This document shows, in pieces, positions 1 to 13,272 of a DNA stretch of 64,000 nucleotides. The DNA is from Hanleya hanleyi. Taxonomy: Eukaryota; Mollusca; Polyplacophora; Lepidopleurida; Hanleyidae. Both the position numbers and the translations under genes were made by a program. The notes below the pieces were generated by a model. It saw only the letters and a list, made by a program, of their open reading frames with translations, searched no databases and had not been told where the DNA came from. Location: positions 62,001 through 126,000 of the forward strand of contig JAVTVY010057047.1 in assembly GCA_036873755.1 (NCBI GenBank), written 5' to 3'. How positions within the stretch are numbered: position 1 is the stretch's first letter; every line of letters begins with the position of its first letter.

Positions 1-135
1 ATGCTTATCCATTAACATCAGATGAGTTGTTTGAGCTGATCTGTCATCACAGCTCCCTAGCTAGCGTATCTCATTCCGTTTAAGCCGGTGCTAGGGGCCG
101 TGTGGATACTTCATTGTCTCCACATGAACACCTGC
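1..135. repeat. Penelope-like element terminal-repeat fragment
   Basis: This stretch contains the phrase 'ccggtgctaggggccgtgtgg' followed by a short 'ccacatgaac' motif. The same arrangement recurs at 36,215-36,375, and a relative is amplified into the minisatellite at 54,563. I read it as a detached end of the Penelope-like family that litters this window. No coding potential is visible. Confidence 0.45.
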
Positions 136-1040
136 AATAACAGCGCGACTGAGATACTAAGGCTACATCCGAAAATCCACCGAATTATCGGGTCTGAATG
201 TTAGATGTCGACGAATGCTTTCCTGTAGACCCATATGGTTGCTTTTTTGTCGCCAGACGTCAATTTTTCTCATCTCTAAATCTCACACCATGATATACTG
301 GAAAAATGAAAGAAACAACCACGAAGTTACAATGTTAATTTTTTTTGCATGAATGTCAACGCGGTATAGTTGATGTGAGAGACAACGATATATCACAAGC
401 ACTATATACACGTGCATGTAATTCGTTAATACATGACCATTCCACTGCAACTAACAATAACCAGTATACACTCAGAATTATTGACTATCCGTGGTCTATC
501 TCCAAGGATACCAGTCCGGTAAACTACGAAATTCTATAACGTTACCAAACTGAGTAACGAAATGCCCATCTTAGTTTTCACACAATTAGACGACAAATAC
601 AGGTATCTGTGTGATGGATAGAAATGACCGGGGGATTATTATTCAATCTCATACATTCTTCTTTTGCAACAAGCTTGGATCACTTAATCGTGATACATTT
701 CACACAGTCACTCTTTCATCGCCGGGATGCTTCCATAGCCATTTCAACCGGGTCATCTTCATTATATCCGTTTTATCCTATTCATGTAGATAAGAGATTG
801 CTTTTCTTTTACGTCGATCCGCCCCATCCTCACGGAGAATTGCCGATTTGTCGGTCGTTTCCAAGCCGTGGTGGATGTGTTCTCGTATGTCAGCCTGTTC
901 TGTGTCCGGGTTCCCGATTCGATGGCGGGTAATACAATGCTAGAGCCTCAGTTGGTATCACATAGAGGACACTCGTGAGAGTGTACCACGGATAGATGCA
1001 GATCTGTTTTTTTCAGATATCTGATCATGAACTGAAGCAG
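136..1040. other. No supported gene
   Basis: Only short open frames without recognisable motifs are present. No splice-site-flanked exon or structured repeat stood out. Confidence 0.5.
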
Positions 1041-1570
1041 GACTGGGTGACAGACGTTGTTTCGTATCATTCCGAGGCTAGTTTCATACGAATAGCAGGC
1101 GTCAGATCCGACATTCAATATTCAGCCGTCGGACATAATCAAATTTCCGCGATAATAATGGAAATTACAAGCGTCTGGTACGTCATTCATAATTCAGCCG
1201 TCGTCCATTAAAGAATATCCGCGTTCATAATCCAAAGACCTATTCCATATTCCATATAACAGTATTAGCACAAAATTCAAAAAGCCAATCATAGTATACA
1301 TGAACATAGGCCAGTTTCCTGCAAGAGAGAAGCGGTCAACAATTTTCAGTGATGCCAGCAAGACATCATGATGTTCCAAAAATATCAAATCCGTATCGCT
1401 CATCAGTATTCTTAATCCATAATATTCGTTGTAAAGTCGTCATCTAGAGACTGATGTATCCCAGTCACGCTTTGATTGTGACTGTTCATATGAGCACCAT
1501 GAGGATCTTGAGGTACATGGGTTCATACGGCCCCTAGTCCCGGGTTAAGCGGAATTAAACACAAGTAGTT

Positions 1571-2203
1571 ATGAAGACTATACGTTTAATTACATTTTCG
1601 TCTAAACTCGAAAATACAGCACCTTTATTTCTCAAATTGAAACTCTTATCTATGAAACAATTAAATGACTATCAAATTTTACTCTTTGTTGATAAATTAT
1701 TTATCCTATCTTATTACCTATCCTATTTCAAGTATATTTTACAAAATTATCCCATGTGCAGAGGTACCCATCTAGGCAAGCAAATCTTAATTTGTATAGG
1801 CATATTTATTCATCAGACTTATCCTTTTATAGTTCAAAAATACAAGGTCCTTGTACATCTTGTACATCTACCTCCTTATTTAAATCCCATTTAAAATCTT
1901 ATTTATTGAAAGAAACAGCTGATTTCTAATTTCATTTCAGCTGTGTGCATTTTCAGCAGATATGGTGGAAGTTGGAAGTTTGATTTTATATTTGTTGCAA
2001 TTTTTGCCTTTTTAAAAATAAATTAATAAATTAATGTTTATTTGCCACTTTGCACCGGTATTATAGATCAATATAATTTTATATCATTTTGGAATCCCGC
2101 CTATCATGTATAGTTGTAAATTATGCATTATTGTGCTCTGGTGAAATGAAAAAATCAAATAAAAAAATCAAATCAAAATCAAAAAATCAAATCAAATAAC
2201 ATA
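1571..2203 (+). mobile_element. LINE 3' fragment inserted in the Penelope-like copy
   Basis: The open frame 1,571-1,894 reads like the C-terminal end of a CR1/jockey-type reverse transcriptase (motif NTAPLFLKLKLL, then a terminal LPPYLNPI). It is followed by an AT-rich 3' region ending in short aatcaaatcaaa-type repeats, a common LINE tail. It separates two blocks that are contiguous in the copy at 32.0-32.6 kb, so it inserted into that element. The catalytic core is absent, so it is dead. Confidence 0.5.
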
Positions 2204-2210
2204 CAAAATC

Positions 2211-2345
2211 TTACACGCTACGCTCGCATATTGATATCAGCGCGCCAAATTTGAGAAACTTTGAGTGGAGGCTCTTGGTGGAATAACCCTGTTTTTGCAA
2301 GAATGCTTGGTAACGTTGATTAAAATCGGCACAGTTTACAAACGC
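2211..2345 (-). pseudogene. C-terminal fragment of Penelope-like reverse transcriptase
   Basis: The minus-strand frame contains DFNQRYQAFLQKQGYS and SLHSKFLKFG, matching the end of the reverse transcriptase at 37,850-37,960 (FNQRHKTLLQK, LHSKFLKFG). Upstream catalytic motifs are missing. It is a non-functional tail. Confidence 0.6.
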
Positions 2346-2348
2346 TGC

Positions 2349-3670
2349 AGGTAAGAAATTCTTGGCGGACTGGATAAAGGGGGTTAGAATACTGTGCAAA
2401 TTCATCAAACCGTGTACAAAACCTGACAGTGTACATCAGCAAGGTACTAAGCATCTTCCATATGAGTTTCGAAGTTGTCCGTCAAATAGAACTACCGAAG
2501 TATGGTTCTAACATGAACTTATTGACTGACGGGATAAAGGGCCATAACTCTGTGGAAAACCATCCAAGTGCGTCAAAAAATACAGACAGTGTACACCAGC
2601 AAGCTACTAAGCATCTTCCATGTCAGTTTCGAAATGGACCTGAACCCTGATAACGTATTATATCTCTTTCAATCACGTGATCAATTGTGCGTTCATTCAT
2701 CTGCATGACAGGTGGTCACTGATCCAGAAATGTAGCATCGCTTATGTGACACGAAACTGATTAAATTGTCAACAAACAGCGCATGTTCCGCAAGGCGTGA
2801 AGTCCTATATGTAACCCGATACACCAAAATTAAAGCTTGCTCTTCCTATCGTGCCAGTCCAGCGACCTCGCGCTGGCAATTAAGTGGATGTCATATTACA
2901 TGGAGGAGGTGACAGGCTAATTGAATTGTGTTACGATCTCCACCTGCCATTCAATTGTCATGGATGTTGGGGGACTACATTGCATCATGGTATGGAAGTG
3001 GGATAAACGTCATCATCAGGTTTCAGGCCTATTGTCCTTGAAATAGTAACAGAAAGGAAAAAAAACTGAGGGAGCACATTAGTAAGGTACTAAGCATCTT
3101 TCATTTCAGTTTCGAAATTGTCCATCAGATAGTATTGCCATGTGCTCCAGACAAGAAATTATTTGAATGACGGGATGAAGGGCCATAACTCATGTGGGAA
3201 ATCACCGAAGCACGTAACAAAACAGACGGTGCACATCTGCAAGGCACTAAATATCTTTCATGTAAGTTTCGAGGTTGTCCATCAAATATTAATAGATCGA
3301 GTCCGTGCAAGAAATTATTGAATGACGGCATACAGAGCCATAACTTTGTTGGAGATCATTGGAACGCGTAAAATACAGCGGCAAGGTACAAGGCATCTTC
3401 CAAGTAAGTTTCGAAGTTGCCCTTCAAATAATAACCGATGTATTGACCGGACAAGAAATTGTTAACGAATCGACGAGGAGGGACCATAATAACTCTGTGA
3501 GAAATCATCGTAACGCACAAACAAACTCGACAGTGCACATCGGCAAGGTACTCTTAACTTCCATGTAAGTTTCAGAGTTATCCATCAAATAGTAACCGAT
3601 ATATGGACCAGATAAGAAATTGTTGACGGACGGGCGACTGTACAGTCCGATGGGCTGAAGGGTATTAACT
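2349..3670. repeat. Degenerate ~158-bp tandem repeat, about six units
   Basis: Units share 'gcaaggtactaagcatcttcc', 'gtttcgaagttgtcc', 'caagaaattgttga' and 'gggccataactctgtg' in the same order. Clear units start near 2,432, 2,590 (partial), 3,080, 3,225, 3,380 and 3,535. The array is broken by a dispersed repeat at 2,665-3,010. Open frames here are repeat by-products. Confidence 0.65.
2665..3010. repeat. Dispersed repeat, copy A
   Basis: It shares 'gtcctatatgtaacccgatac', 'ttaaagcttgc' and 'tcaattgtcatggatgttggg' in order with 5,890-6,105. This copy lies inside the 158-bp array. No RNA polymerase III box or coding motif was recognised, so its class is open. Confidence 0.6.
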
Positions 3671-3789
3671 GTTGACCGCTTCTCTCTTGCAGGAATATGT
3701 AGCTTGTGTGTGCCTGCATGGGTTATGGTTCTAATCATCTAACGTATCTTGTTAATACGGTCTTCTGATTATAAATACAAGTGTCTATC

Positions 3790-3855
3790 TAGTCTGTCAT
3801 TCAATATTTAGACGTCGTCCATTAAAGATTTTCCGCGTCCATAATCCAAAGTCAC
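3790..3855 (+). repeat. Penelope-like 3'-region fragment
   Basis: The segment 'gtcgtccattaaagatttt' and its flanks match 1,185-1,245 and 32,060-32,115. It is a short detached piece of the same element family. Confidence 0.5.
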
Positions 3856-5880
3856 AGAAATTCTTCGTGGACGAAGGGTGGCTACTCGATGTTGGATTTG
3901 ACACATATATTATAATCACGGCAATCTTATATATACTGATAATACTTCATGTCCAAAATGACGCATTTTCTCAAAGGAACAAACACAATTTGAAGAATCA
4001 TGACGTCTCTGTTATTATACAAAAGGAAATTTAATAATGTATAATTCACGACCATCAGCCTTAAAGGGTTTGTAAACATGATCTTAATTCCGTATTCAGA
4101 TGCCAGTATTGAGTCAGTGACAGTTTTGACCGGTAATAGCTCAATCGGGAATGACAAGAACCGTTCTGTACTTCTTCGGTGTTATCCGATCTCTTGTAAC
4201 CATTGAGTTATACCCTTTGGAAATAACTGGTTAAACATGTTAACGTCAGCCGATGACAATTTTCAAACAGAACGGGTTACAGCGTTTGGGATAAAACTGA
4301 TGTGTGATTATTCTATAGACGAGCCACCAGTCTCAGGAATTGATCGGAATAACTCGAGGAGAGGACAGAAAATCAAACCAAGTAAACACGGGCTTAGGTT
4401 GTCCATGGCTAAAGTAAACTTATCGGAGTAGGGACAATGACGGCGACATTTGTTAAAGAAGCGTATTTTCTCGATTATAATCGGCCCAATCCATCTCAAG
4501 AAGTTCATCGAACATCATTATAGCTTGACGGACGTGTAAGAGGATTAGCTCTAGTTCTATCTTTGTCCAATTCCCGATTGTTCGCCTATATTTCCCAGCC
4601 GATGTCTTGTTTCCGTGACCGATATTAGCGCGGACTTAATGCTTTATTGCTGTCGCATCCCTTGTTAAGGGAACATATGGATCGAAGAAGAGAAGAGTAA
4701 AGGAAATTCAACGAGAGAATAGCGCCAATGTTACCTCACGCGTATCTGCAAACAGAATCGAATGCGCATGTAGATTAAATTATTTCATGATGCCAAAATG
4801 AAAAGCTGCCCAAGTCTCATCCACTGACAGTACTGTAGTTTTAGAGCAGCAAAGTTGTCAGTAATTCACTCCAAAATATACAGTAAATATAGTGTACAAT
4901 ACACTACTTAATGCAATTTGTAGAGTGATTTACTGTAGATTCGCAAGCTTAAGGATACGTAACTTCCGTGAGGCGGTCGAGCGCAAGGTTAATCTGTTAC
5001 TAGCATGCTACCGGACTAACGTAATATGTTTAATTTATATTCCACCTTTTTTAGGAACTAAATTTTCAAGCCTAAAATTGAACCACTTATTATTGAAATT
5101 TTGGATTTCATCTTTTCTCCAGAAAATACTAGACTCAATACTGAATATTCCAATAATTAAATAACAAAAAAATAATAAATTTTGACCCTCAGGGCATCAC
5201 GTATCCTTAAACTGTTCATTTAATATTGGTAACTTTGCTACACAAAAGCTGCCGTAAATGGCTGTAATATTTTCAGCAAATGTTTAAATCCCACAAGAAT
5301 ACCGTATACCCCGCTGTCAGGTTTAAATAGTATCGTATTCTGTGCAAGGTCAGACATTCAGTAGGGAAACATCATCCACAAGGAGTTTCCGCGTCTTTTA
5401 TCGAAGAGCCTTGGTCAAATGACTTATTGTCAGCGAAAAATCTAAGCTCCATAAAGAACCCTAAAGGAGTCGATTTATGAGATGCTATCGATATGCTTTG
5501 ATTGTTAAGGGGAACAAACTGAATAGTCCTCGGGTAAAGGTAAAATATGTATACGGTACTACAATAAATACAAGGCTGTGAAAGTGAAAGGGTCGTTAGC
5601 AGTGTTTGAAAAGTTTTCACCGCAGTTTTAAGGTTTCTCCAGAAGTCGCATTCTCAACAGAATGCCTGTTCTCGTAGTAGGGGATCTCGCGGAACTAGAA
5701 TGCAGAAGTCGTCATATGTGGAGACCATTTTTGCATGTTTTCTTCTTGTTCTTCAATTTGAGTTTATTAGACATCAGTCATATTGTTGTTGTTTTTTTAA
5801 AAGTTTATTATTAGAAATCCTGAGCAACATCATAGGTTGATATTTGTGCATGCCTATACATAATAATGCTGGCTTAGAAT
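3856..5880. other. No supported gene
   Basis: AT-rich sequence with short frames only. I saw no domain motif, no exon-like frame with good splice signals and no clear repeat. Confidence 0.45.
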
Positions 5881-5889
5881 GTACATTCA

Positions 5890-6105
5890 TTCATTTCATG
5901 ACAGCAATCGCGCTTATGTAACAGGAAACTAATTAAATTGTCAACGCAAAGTATACATGTGCCGCAAGGCGTGTAGTCCTATATGTAACCCGATACACCA
6001 AATTAAAGCTTGCCCCTCCCACTGAGTCAGTCCAGGGACAATCCTCGCCAGCCATTTAATTGTCATGGATGTTGGGGGCCTGCATTGCATCAAGGGATAG
6101 AAGTC
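5890..6105. repeat. Dispersed repeat, copy B
   Basis: Second copy of the repeat at 2,665-3,010, same orientation, somewhat shorter between the shared blocks. Confidence 0.6.
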
Positions 6106-6109
6106 ACTC

Positions 6110-9100
6110 GACACGGCCTCGGATAATGTAAGACATTAGTACCTCGTTTCGCACTGCTTGGACTCCATATTGGCATCCATGTTGAAAGCACAGCTTCACG
6201 CGGAGTGAGTGAGTAGTAGGGTTTAACGTCGTTTTCAACCTTGTTTTAGTCATATCACGACAGTGCCTACATGTGCCAGAACACGAGAGTGCTCACAGTT
6301 CCTATTACCCTGGACACTGATCAGCCCAGCCAATACTTCACGCGGAAATCCGAACAGCGCATGTCAACTGCATAACTTCAGTTACAATGGAGACAAGCTT
6401 TAGACGCAAAACAAGGAGAAACACATCGAATTAGAAGAGATCTTTCCGGGGTAGATTCAAGGGAATATTCATTTCATTTGGATATTTAATTTTATCTCCT
6501 GATAAGAGAGAAATACGAGGACTATGTGAGCGGAAACACATCATATAGCATGTGGTGTGCCTCACGTGCGGTGGATCACGGTTTACAGCAGCTGAGAGCC
6601 GTAAAATCCCTACACCATTAACGCGCGATGTATACTATGACTTCGACGGAATAGGCCGAGCGAATGGGATAGAAGTGGGAACTTATTGTCAAGGATGTAG
6701 GGGACCTATACGTCATCAGGTTTCAAAACAATCGGAAATATAAATATGATCAAGAGATTGACTAACCATCAATGAATTTCATCATATAGAAGATCCTACT
6801 ATTGTTTTTAATGATTTTATCCAGTGAAATTTTCTAACATTGATAAAAAGTGTTAAAAATGTCAACATTTTTTTTGTTTATGTTTTCATCTGATGCCCGA
6901 TTAGATTTGGTGCCAAAGTAGTTTTGTGCACGAAGTCTTTAGATCATGAACGTGTGGACTCATGTCCGATGTAATGTCTATATCCACTGAATGTCATAGC
7001 CCTCTAGTGCCTTAGGAACAGAACACTTATAACCATTATAGTCCTCGCAGTTGCAATGACATACGTAGTAATACCAAACATGAAATATCCCATTATATTG
7101 TGTTATAATATGAACAAATTCGCTGATGCAAACTTAAATGTGATAGATTCTTTTGGTCATCGTAAATACCACTTACATGCACATCAAAAGAACATGCATT
7201 GTAAGGGTCTATTGGGGCTTACTGGTCAACGCCGGGTCGATTAGGATATTTACAGATCGAACGAAGATGGTAAGGCTGAAATTTGATATATCAGGAGTTT
7301 AGATTTGAGTTCTTCGAATTGCTCTAGTGGCTATATTAAGAACATGTATATTGGAGTAAAATGGCCCCCCTTAACTGTTTGTCCAGTGGATCCACCTGGG
7401 CGGGTCGCACGTAATATCATGACCACAATTCTTCTGTACGGCCCAGGTAAGGCAGGCTAATCGATGGGTTTGAAGTCAGGTAAACAGCGGAGAGCCGGAG
7501 AGAGCGATGTAACGGGGTTGTTCTGCTATTTGTGCTCTCAAATCTATACTCTCGTGACACAAGCCGAGCGGCTAGTGGTGATGATTTTGGATCAAATGTT
7601 ACCGGGTATACACGCAAGATGTGATTTACACGGGCACACTGTCCCAGCATATGTCCATTATGAATGTCATTCCCATCATCCTCGGTTCGGTATGTTTCTG
7701 TCTTAATGGCAGCTTACGCCAATACTGTCACGCGCTGAAAGCTGAACGCCCTGCGTCTTCGCTATGATATTACTAAGATAGCATCGATCAGACATCATTT
7801 TAATGAACACGGAAACTCGATGAGGAAAGAGCAACTTATAAACATTGATTTTCTAGCAGGTTAAACACACCAGACAACGGCGAAGGTTTCCGTGAGACCG
7901 ACAGGTTTGGTCAAAGGTAAACTCCGTTCACAATCAAGGCGAGAAAGAGCTCAAGAGTGCTAACGTCATCGTATTGTCATCTAGCAATAAAAAGGCAGAA
8001 ATGGTTAGTTTCCACGTGTAACCATGTAGTTTGACGCTTTTGTAGTTTATGCTGACGTCCATATGGTACCGGTAACATATGTAATTAAAGAAGACAAATG
8101 AAAATATTTTCGAGGCAGTGCAATACGTGTCCTTATCCATCAGAAGTGATGAGCGCCTGATAAGTTTGTTCGTCAAACACATGACGAATTAATTCATAGA
8201 GGTCAGTGCAAAACATAACAGCTTTGTTAGTGATTTTAGTTTAAAAAAAAAACCCCGGCCCAAACGGGGAGTATTTATTGAATGCAGGTTTGTATTCAGA
8301 ACAAATACATGTCAGGCCCGACGCCGACCAAACGCTTCATTCTCCGTCATGTTTACAATTAAGTCAGAGCAGAATCTCACCATAGGGCAACAATTAAGCG
8401 CAACATTAAAAGGGTGGTGGAAAACGATGCTGGAGTACTGACAAGAAGTTGCACGACCCCACACAAATATACGGACTGCATAGATCTAAAAACATCACAA
8501 GAACCATATCGACATGCAACCAAGTTTCCGCAGAATGACAGAATAGTGTTGAGCTTAGCTAGCGTGTAGCCTATATTCGTTCATATACAAGCTTGTTATT
8601 TTCGCGTTTTAAGATATTTTCAACAAGGCCAGTGCACCTGTGGAGGGGTCCTTTGAAAGTTCTTCAAAGCGCGATGTATCAAATAGAAATGAGTCATTTT
8701 GTAGATTCAGTTGGTTATACATGAGCAGTGTGACTAACGTCACAGGACCTACGAAGTAGAGTAGGCATTAGGACTCGAACGCGAACTGAACTCTTGGAAA
8801 TCCCCACCCCCAGTTGAAATCCTACCTATATTAAGATGGGCACCGCCCAGGTCAGAATCGCCAGTGATTTTCATCAAAAATCATCAGAAATTTTCATCAA
8901 AAGTAGGTCAGCTCAGAACTTGTTGGTAACAGTCTCCTAATGCGCCTTCATTCCAAGAATAAATAACGATCGCCGATTTAATTTTACAATTTTTTAACTA
9001 AAGGAAACAGATTGAATAATAAAAAGTTCAGTAGATTTCAAGCTTTACGTGTGAAAATACATTTACATCTCTTTAACGGTTTTCAGTGCCCTTGTCCAGG

Positions 9101-10877
9101 ATCAAAACAACTTTTTGAATCGCATTATTTTCCCAACAATACAGCAAATTTTTATATATAGTACTATAGTAGAAAGGTAGCATTTATGTAGTTTACGGTA
9201 ATTCAACTCAAGACCAACACCTTCTCTGCACAAGATAATAATGATTCTATGTCATTCTCCTGAGCATAACCGGTACAAAGATGAATAAATAGCGTCTCTA
9301 CATCACGTTGTTATCTAGATATATGAGACAACACATTTTGGGTATCGGCAATCTGATGAATGTACTATTCCGGTTTTCTTGTTTCACATTATATTCTATG
9401 ACGGTTGATCGGTGATTTTCTTCATTGATAAACATTAAACCACCTCAGCTTCGTTGTGTGAATCGGAATTGCATTTTTGTGACACACCAACACACTCCGT
9501 GGCAGTGATTCTGTATCCCATAATCAAGGAATCAAAATGGATCAAGATTTGAAATGACAAGAAAAATTTAGACATGTTTTGTTTACACATGTAATTTTTT
9601 GTTTAAATTTTATCCCAGTGTGATATATAGTCAATATTCAAGAGGTACAAAAAAAAACTCAAAGTATGTGCTCATATTTTCACATCATGATCAAAGTTAC
9701 TTTATCTAGTTAAATTCTACCGAAAGAAAATAAATTAAGACCCTTTAAACATGCCGTCACCCTCAGTAAACTTTTATCATTGTTGCGCACACAGACTAAT
9801 CTGAAGGATGATACCACATCTTTCTTTCTTCTGCTGGGTTATTGCACCAGGCTGACTTAATTGGTTGGATATTCCACCACCAGTGGGCAATTTGATCTGA
9901 ATTTGAAGCCTGATGTGGTCTGTGATGAAATGTTTGGATGTGAAATAGGATACACGTTAAAGGCCACAGTTTACATATATCTATAACAATATATTGAATT
10001 GTGTGTATTGAGGCTGGCAAGTTGGTAATAGCAGTGTAGATAAATGCACTAACAAATGATGGAAAATTAGCATTTCCTATTTCATAAAAACAATTACGGA
10101 TGGCATATCCCATCAGATTTTGTACTGTGTTATATATACAGCCAAGGGTTCCCGATGGGCATGACAGCGCACTCGCTGAGCCATCAATAAATAAAATAAA
10201 AAAAATTATAAATCAAATTTTCATCAGAATTCGGTCAGCTCAGATCTTGCTGGTAACAATGCCTAATGCACGTTCATGCCAAAAATCAAGCTACTCATGT
10301 CAATGGTTCTCCTTATTTTGCCGACGGAAGGATTCGGATGGACTGACTGACTGCCTCACTCATTACCGGACAATTTGCGATCTGTAGCCTACTTCGTAGG
10401 AACAGACTGCAAAGAAAATTTATGCCGAACCGTTGATTTCTTCCAGAAGACGACACCGAAAGTAGTCACAAAGTGGATATCGCCCCCTACCATACGTTTA
10501 GTCTCACTGTAAAGATGATGGAAAAGGTCTATCAAATCAGAAGTTACACTGTGGGGATTTTGTTCTAAGCAAAGCTCTTGTTTTTAAACTGAATGACTTC
10601 TACATGGATTGTGGAGTATGGGACAGAACATTACGTTTAGTCAATCTGAAACGTATTTTCCAGGCACAAAGATTTCGGAACTTCTTCAGTATATGATTAA
10701 GTTGGCCAATTATCGCCTGTAAACCGGTTACCTTTTCGAGTGAGTTAATTGAGTGAAAACGTCTTCCGCTCTGTGCATGAATGAGGCACTTTTTGACGAA
10801 TAGTCAGACTTGCGGTTTTGCGTCGCCGACACCAGGCTGATTGAGTCGTCTGTAAAACTCAATTTGCGACAGTAATC
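6110..10877. other. No supported gene over 4.7 kb
   Basis: Frames such as 6,552-6,743, 7,464-7,706 and the minus-strand 9,796-10,113 show no recognisable domain, no convincing splice context and no relatives elsewhere in the window. Blocks near 8,870-8,920 and 10,200-10,260 share 'ttttcatca' and 'ggtcagctcaga' with each other and look like remnants of one dispersed repeat. Confidence 0.4.
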
Positions 10878-11143
10878 ACACTCTCAAAACGCAAATGTTA
10901 GATTTAACATCTAGAGTGTTGGAGGAGGGAAAGCATTTAGAAAGTGTTGTATTTACCACTTTTAAGTGTTAAATACAACAACATTTTAAGCTGTTGCATC
11001 CAACACTTAAAAGTTGTGAAACAACACTTTCTAAAATGTTGTTGTATTTAACACTTAAAAGTGGTAAATACAATACTTTCTAAATGCTTTCCCTCCTCCA
11101 ATACTCTGGATGTTAAATATAACATTTGCGTTTTAAGAGTGCA
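10878..11143. mobile_element. Palindromic MITE-like element
   Basis: The ends 'cactctcaaaacgcaaatg' and 'catttgcgttttaagagtg' are near-perfect reverse complements. The symmetry runs through 'gagggaaagcattta', 'ttaccacttttaagtgtt' and on to a short asymmetric centre near 11,000. There is no coding capacity. This is typical of a foldback MITE; the parent transposase family is unknown. Confidence 0.75.
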
Positions 11144-11315
11144 CCAGCATTAACGTCCACAAATACTAAATACAACATGGTTATTCCCATTCTAATCATG
11201 CTAATTCCACTTCTTTTCCAAATTAGTTTAACATTTCTTCAAGATTGAAGATTGGTGAACCATATTTGATGTAACATAAACATGCTCGCTCATGCAACAA
11301 TACTCGAGGTTGCGC

Positions 11316-11436
11316 CCACAGGCGCTTGTTGTTGGTCAGTTATTAATTAGGATATTTATATTTACCATGTATTTCTGGAGTAAGAGGTGAGTATATATTA
11401 TCATAATTGATAACTGACCAACAAGCGTCTGTGGTT
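11316..11436. repeat. 33-bp inverted repeat with ~55-bp loop
   Basis: The arms 'caggcgcttgttgttggtca' and 'tgaccaacaagcgtctgtgg' pair, with flanking ttaattat-type matches. It is either a small MITE or a hairpin, about 100 bp outside the giant palindromic element. Confidence 0.6.
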
Positions 11437-11449
11437 GCGGTTTCAGTCA

Positions 11450-11502
11450 AACGGCGGATAATTTCTGACAGATTGTCTGGCCGAAATTATCCGTCGTGTG
11501 GC
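11450..11502. repeat. 15-bp stem hairpin beside the giant element
   Basis: 'acggcggataatttc' pairs with 'gaaattatccgtcgt' across a 17-base loop. It lies 35 bp outside the left end of the giant palindrome. Function unknown. Confidence 0.5.
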
Positions 11503-11536
11503 GGAAGGGTAACAGGAAGCTTATACCTTCAACCTG

Positions 11537-11691
11537 AGTAGTATATATAACGGATTTAAAGTAATATTTCACCCGGATGTAGAGGTCATTTGTGGAGGAT
11601 TTGAGGAGGAGAGGTCAAGTGCACTATAGTTCCGGCAGGATCACCAAAAGCTACCTCCAACACAGGAGAGTTCCAATTGTTGGAGGGAATG
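11537..11691 (+). repeat. Left tip of giant element
   Basis: Matches the reverse complement of 26,270-26,426 apart from a few indels. It is separated from the rest of the left arm by an insertion flanked by the 12-bp direct repeat ttggagggaatg (11,680-11,691 and 13,602-13,613). The right arm reads continuously through this point, with a one-base variant of the motif. Confidence 0.8.
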
Positions 11692-11994
11692 CAATCTCAC
11701 GTTCGGCTATTTCCGTATTGGCGGAACAAGCCTCTCACATAGAACGCACAAATCCCCACTGGTGGGGAGCGTATGACGATCACGCAGTGAGCCGGCTAAG
11801 AAATAGTGCCTTTGATAATCGAGAGATCCGGGTGCATTTTATTGTGAAATTCAGTTAATTTTAACCAAACGAACATAACTCATTCAAATTATACAAAACT
11901 ATTTCTATGTTTAGTTGAATAATAGCAATCTATCCCCAGAACTTAGCAACTGGGCTAATTTCCGCCAATACGGAAATAGACGAATGCGAGATTG
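11692..11994. mobile_element. MITE with ~35-bp terminal inverted repeats inside the giant element
   Basis: The left end 'caatctcacgttcgg' plus 'ctatttccgtattggcgg' is mirrored at 11,959-11,994 with about three mismatches. The first base follows directly after the 12-bp repeat shared with 13,602. It is non-coding, and its insertion accounts for part of the 1.9-kb interruption of the left arm. Confidence 0.7.
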
Positions 11995-13272
11995 GTTCCG
12001 CCGAAAATTAATTGTGTGCATGATAAGATAAGATTCTTTATTATTTATATAACAGTGAAATCCTTATATTTTCTTCACTCCTAAAAGTGATATTTTCATT
12101 GCAGTTAGATAACACTTTTGCAGTTAGATAACACTTTTGTTATCTAACTGCTGAGTACATGTGAACTCTGACCTGACAGTGACGTTGCCGGAACTACTTC
12201 TTTCACCACGGTACTTTCATTCCGAGAATGCTTGCCAACAATTCATAACCCTTCAAAACTTCGTCATGGAATGAATATATATACAGATCATTTCATATAA
12301 AATTCAATATATCTTTTATTTAAGTGTTAGCTAACATATCCACGCAGCGCTGGTACGATCTATAAAATACTTTGAGTGATCGGCCTCAATCGTCGGTCGA
12401 TCTGTCTCAATATTTGGGCGAAGTTTTTTCCTGGACGATTTGGCCTTGAACGATATGACCTGATATCGTGTTGTCAGGTCTATTTTTAGACTTTCGCAGT
12501 AAGTGAACTTTTAGGCTCCTTCGACATAAAACAACAGTTGTTACGTCAACCAAGAATGCACAATTAATACTGGTATGAGTAGAAATAAAGTTACTAACCA
12601 CCTTGGGTCCTTATAGACTTTCGCAAAGATGATGCAGAAAAGCGTGAAACCCGCAAACTGCGATGGGCTGGCTTTCTGCATGTTCAGTAGGAAAACGCTT
12701 CAGTTACGTTCGAGCCCAAAGATATACAAACAAGCTAAAAGGGGATAGCTCTAAAGTTGATTTCTCATATGCTGCATAGCGGTTTCCACATACAGTTACC
12801 CAGACGGAGAGCTTGAAGTTGCAGTTTGTCGTGTTTATCCGACCATGCGTGTTCGGCACAGTCGCGAGTCGAGTCAGCAGTGTTGTGTTTCTGTTGCCCG
12901 TTCTTCCGGTTTCACTTCAGGCAATTCAACTGAACCGAGATGTAGACAGCTATCAACAGGCCCACGTGTCACTGTCCTTCGTGAGAACTTGCCTTCCTTT
13001 CACTGTCGGGTAAACTGAAAGTCTGTAAACTCTTCTAAATTCAAGAAGATTTTTTCTTCTCGCTTCGATCGCGATCTTTCGACTCAACCGCTTGATTGAC
13101 AGTTGCACGTGACTTCAGACGGGACTCTTCCATTCCCATTGGCTAATGTCTTTGTATTTCTCCGCGGCATAAACAAAATAAAATCCGACCTAATTTGTGT
13201 TAGAAAATTACTTCAAAAGACAGCCCACGGTGTCTAATATTACAAAATTGATAAGAAAAATAATGTTCTATA
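11995..13272. other. Rest of the insertion in the left arm, no gene recognised
   Basis: Unique-looking sequence with short frames only, for example 12,813-13,013. A 19-bp tandem duplication containing 'gcagttagataacactttt' lies at 12,102-12,139. This block has no mirror in the right arm, so it arrived after the palindrome formed. Confidence 0.5.

Larger units (their letters stand above)
1105..2348 (-). mobile_element. Penelope-like element, 3' part, copy 1
   Basis: Sequence at 1,185-1,570 matches 32,060-32,420 in the same orientation and 37,990-38,190 in reverse, including the 'agacatcatgatgtt' and 'taagcggaatta' landmarks. Positions 2,205-2,345 encode on the minus strand the C-terminal end of the family's reverse transcriptase. 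The block between them is a foreign LINE fragment (separate entry). Only the 3' end of the element is present, as usual for 5'-truncated retroelements. Family assignment rests on the better preserved copy at 36.8-38.2 kb. Confidence 0.55.

Noticed and set aside
9796..10113. 105-codon minus-strand frame
   Set aside because: No motif, no splice context, no similarity elsewhere in the window; consistent with chance in this length of sequence.
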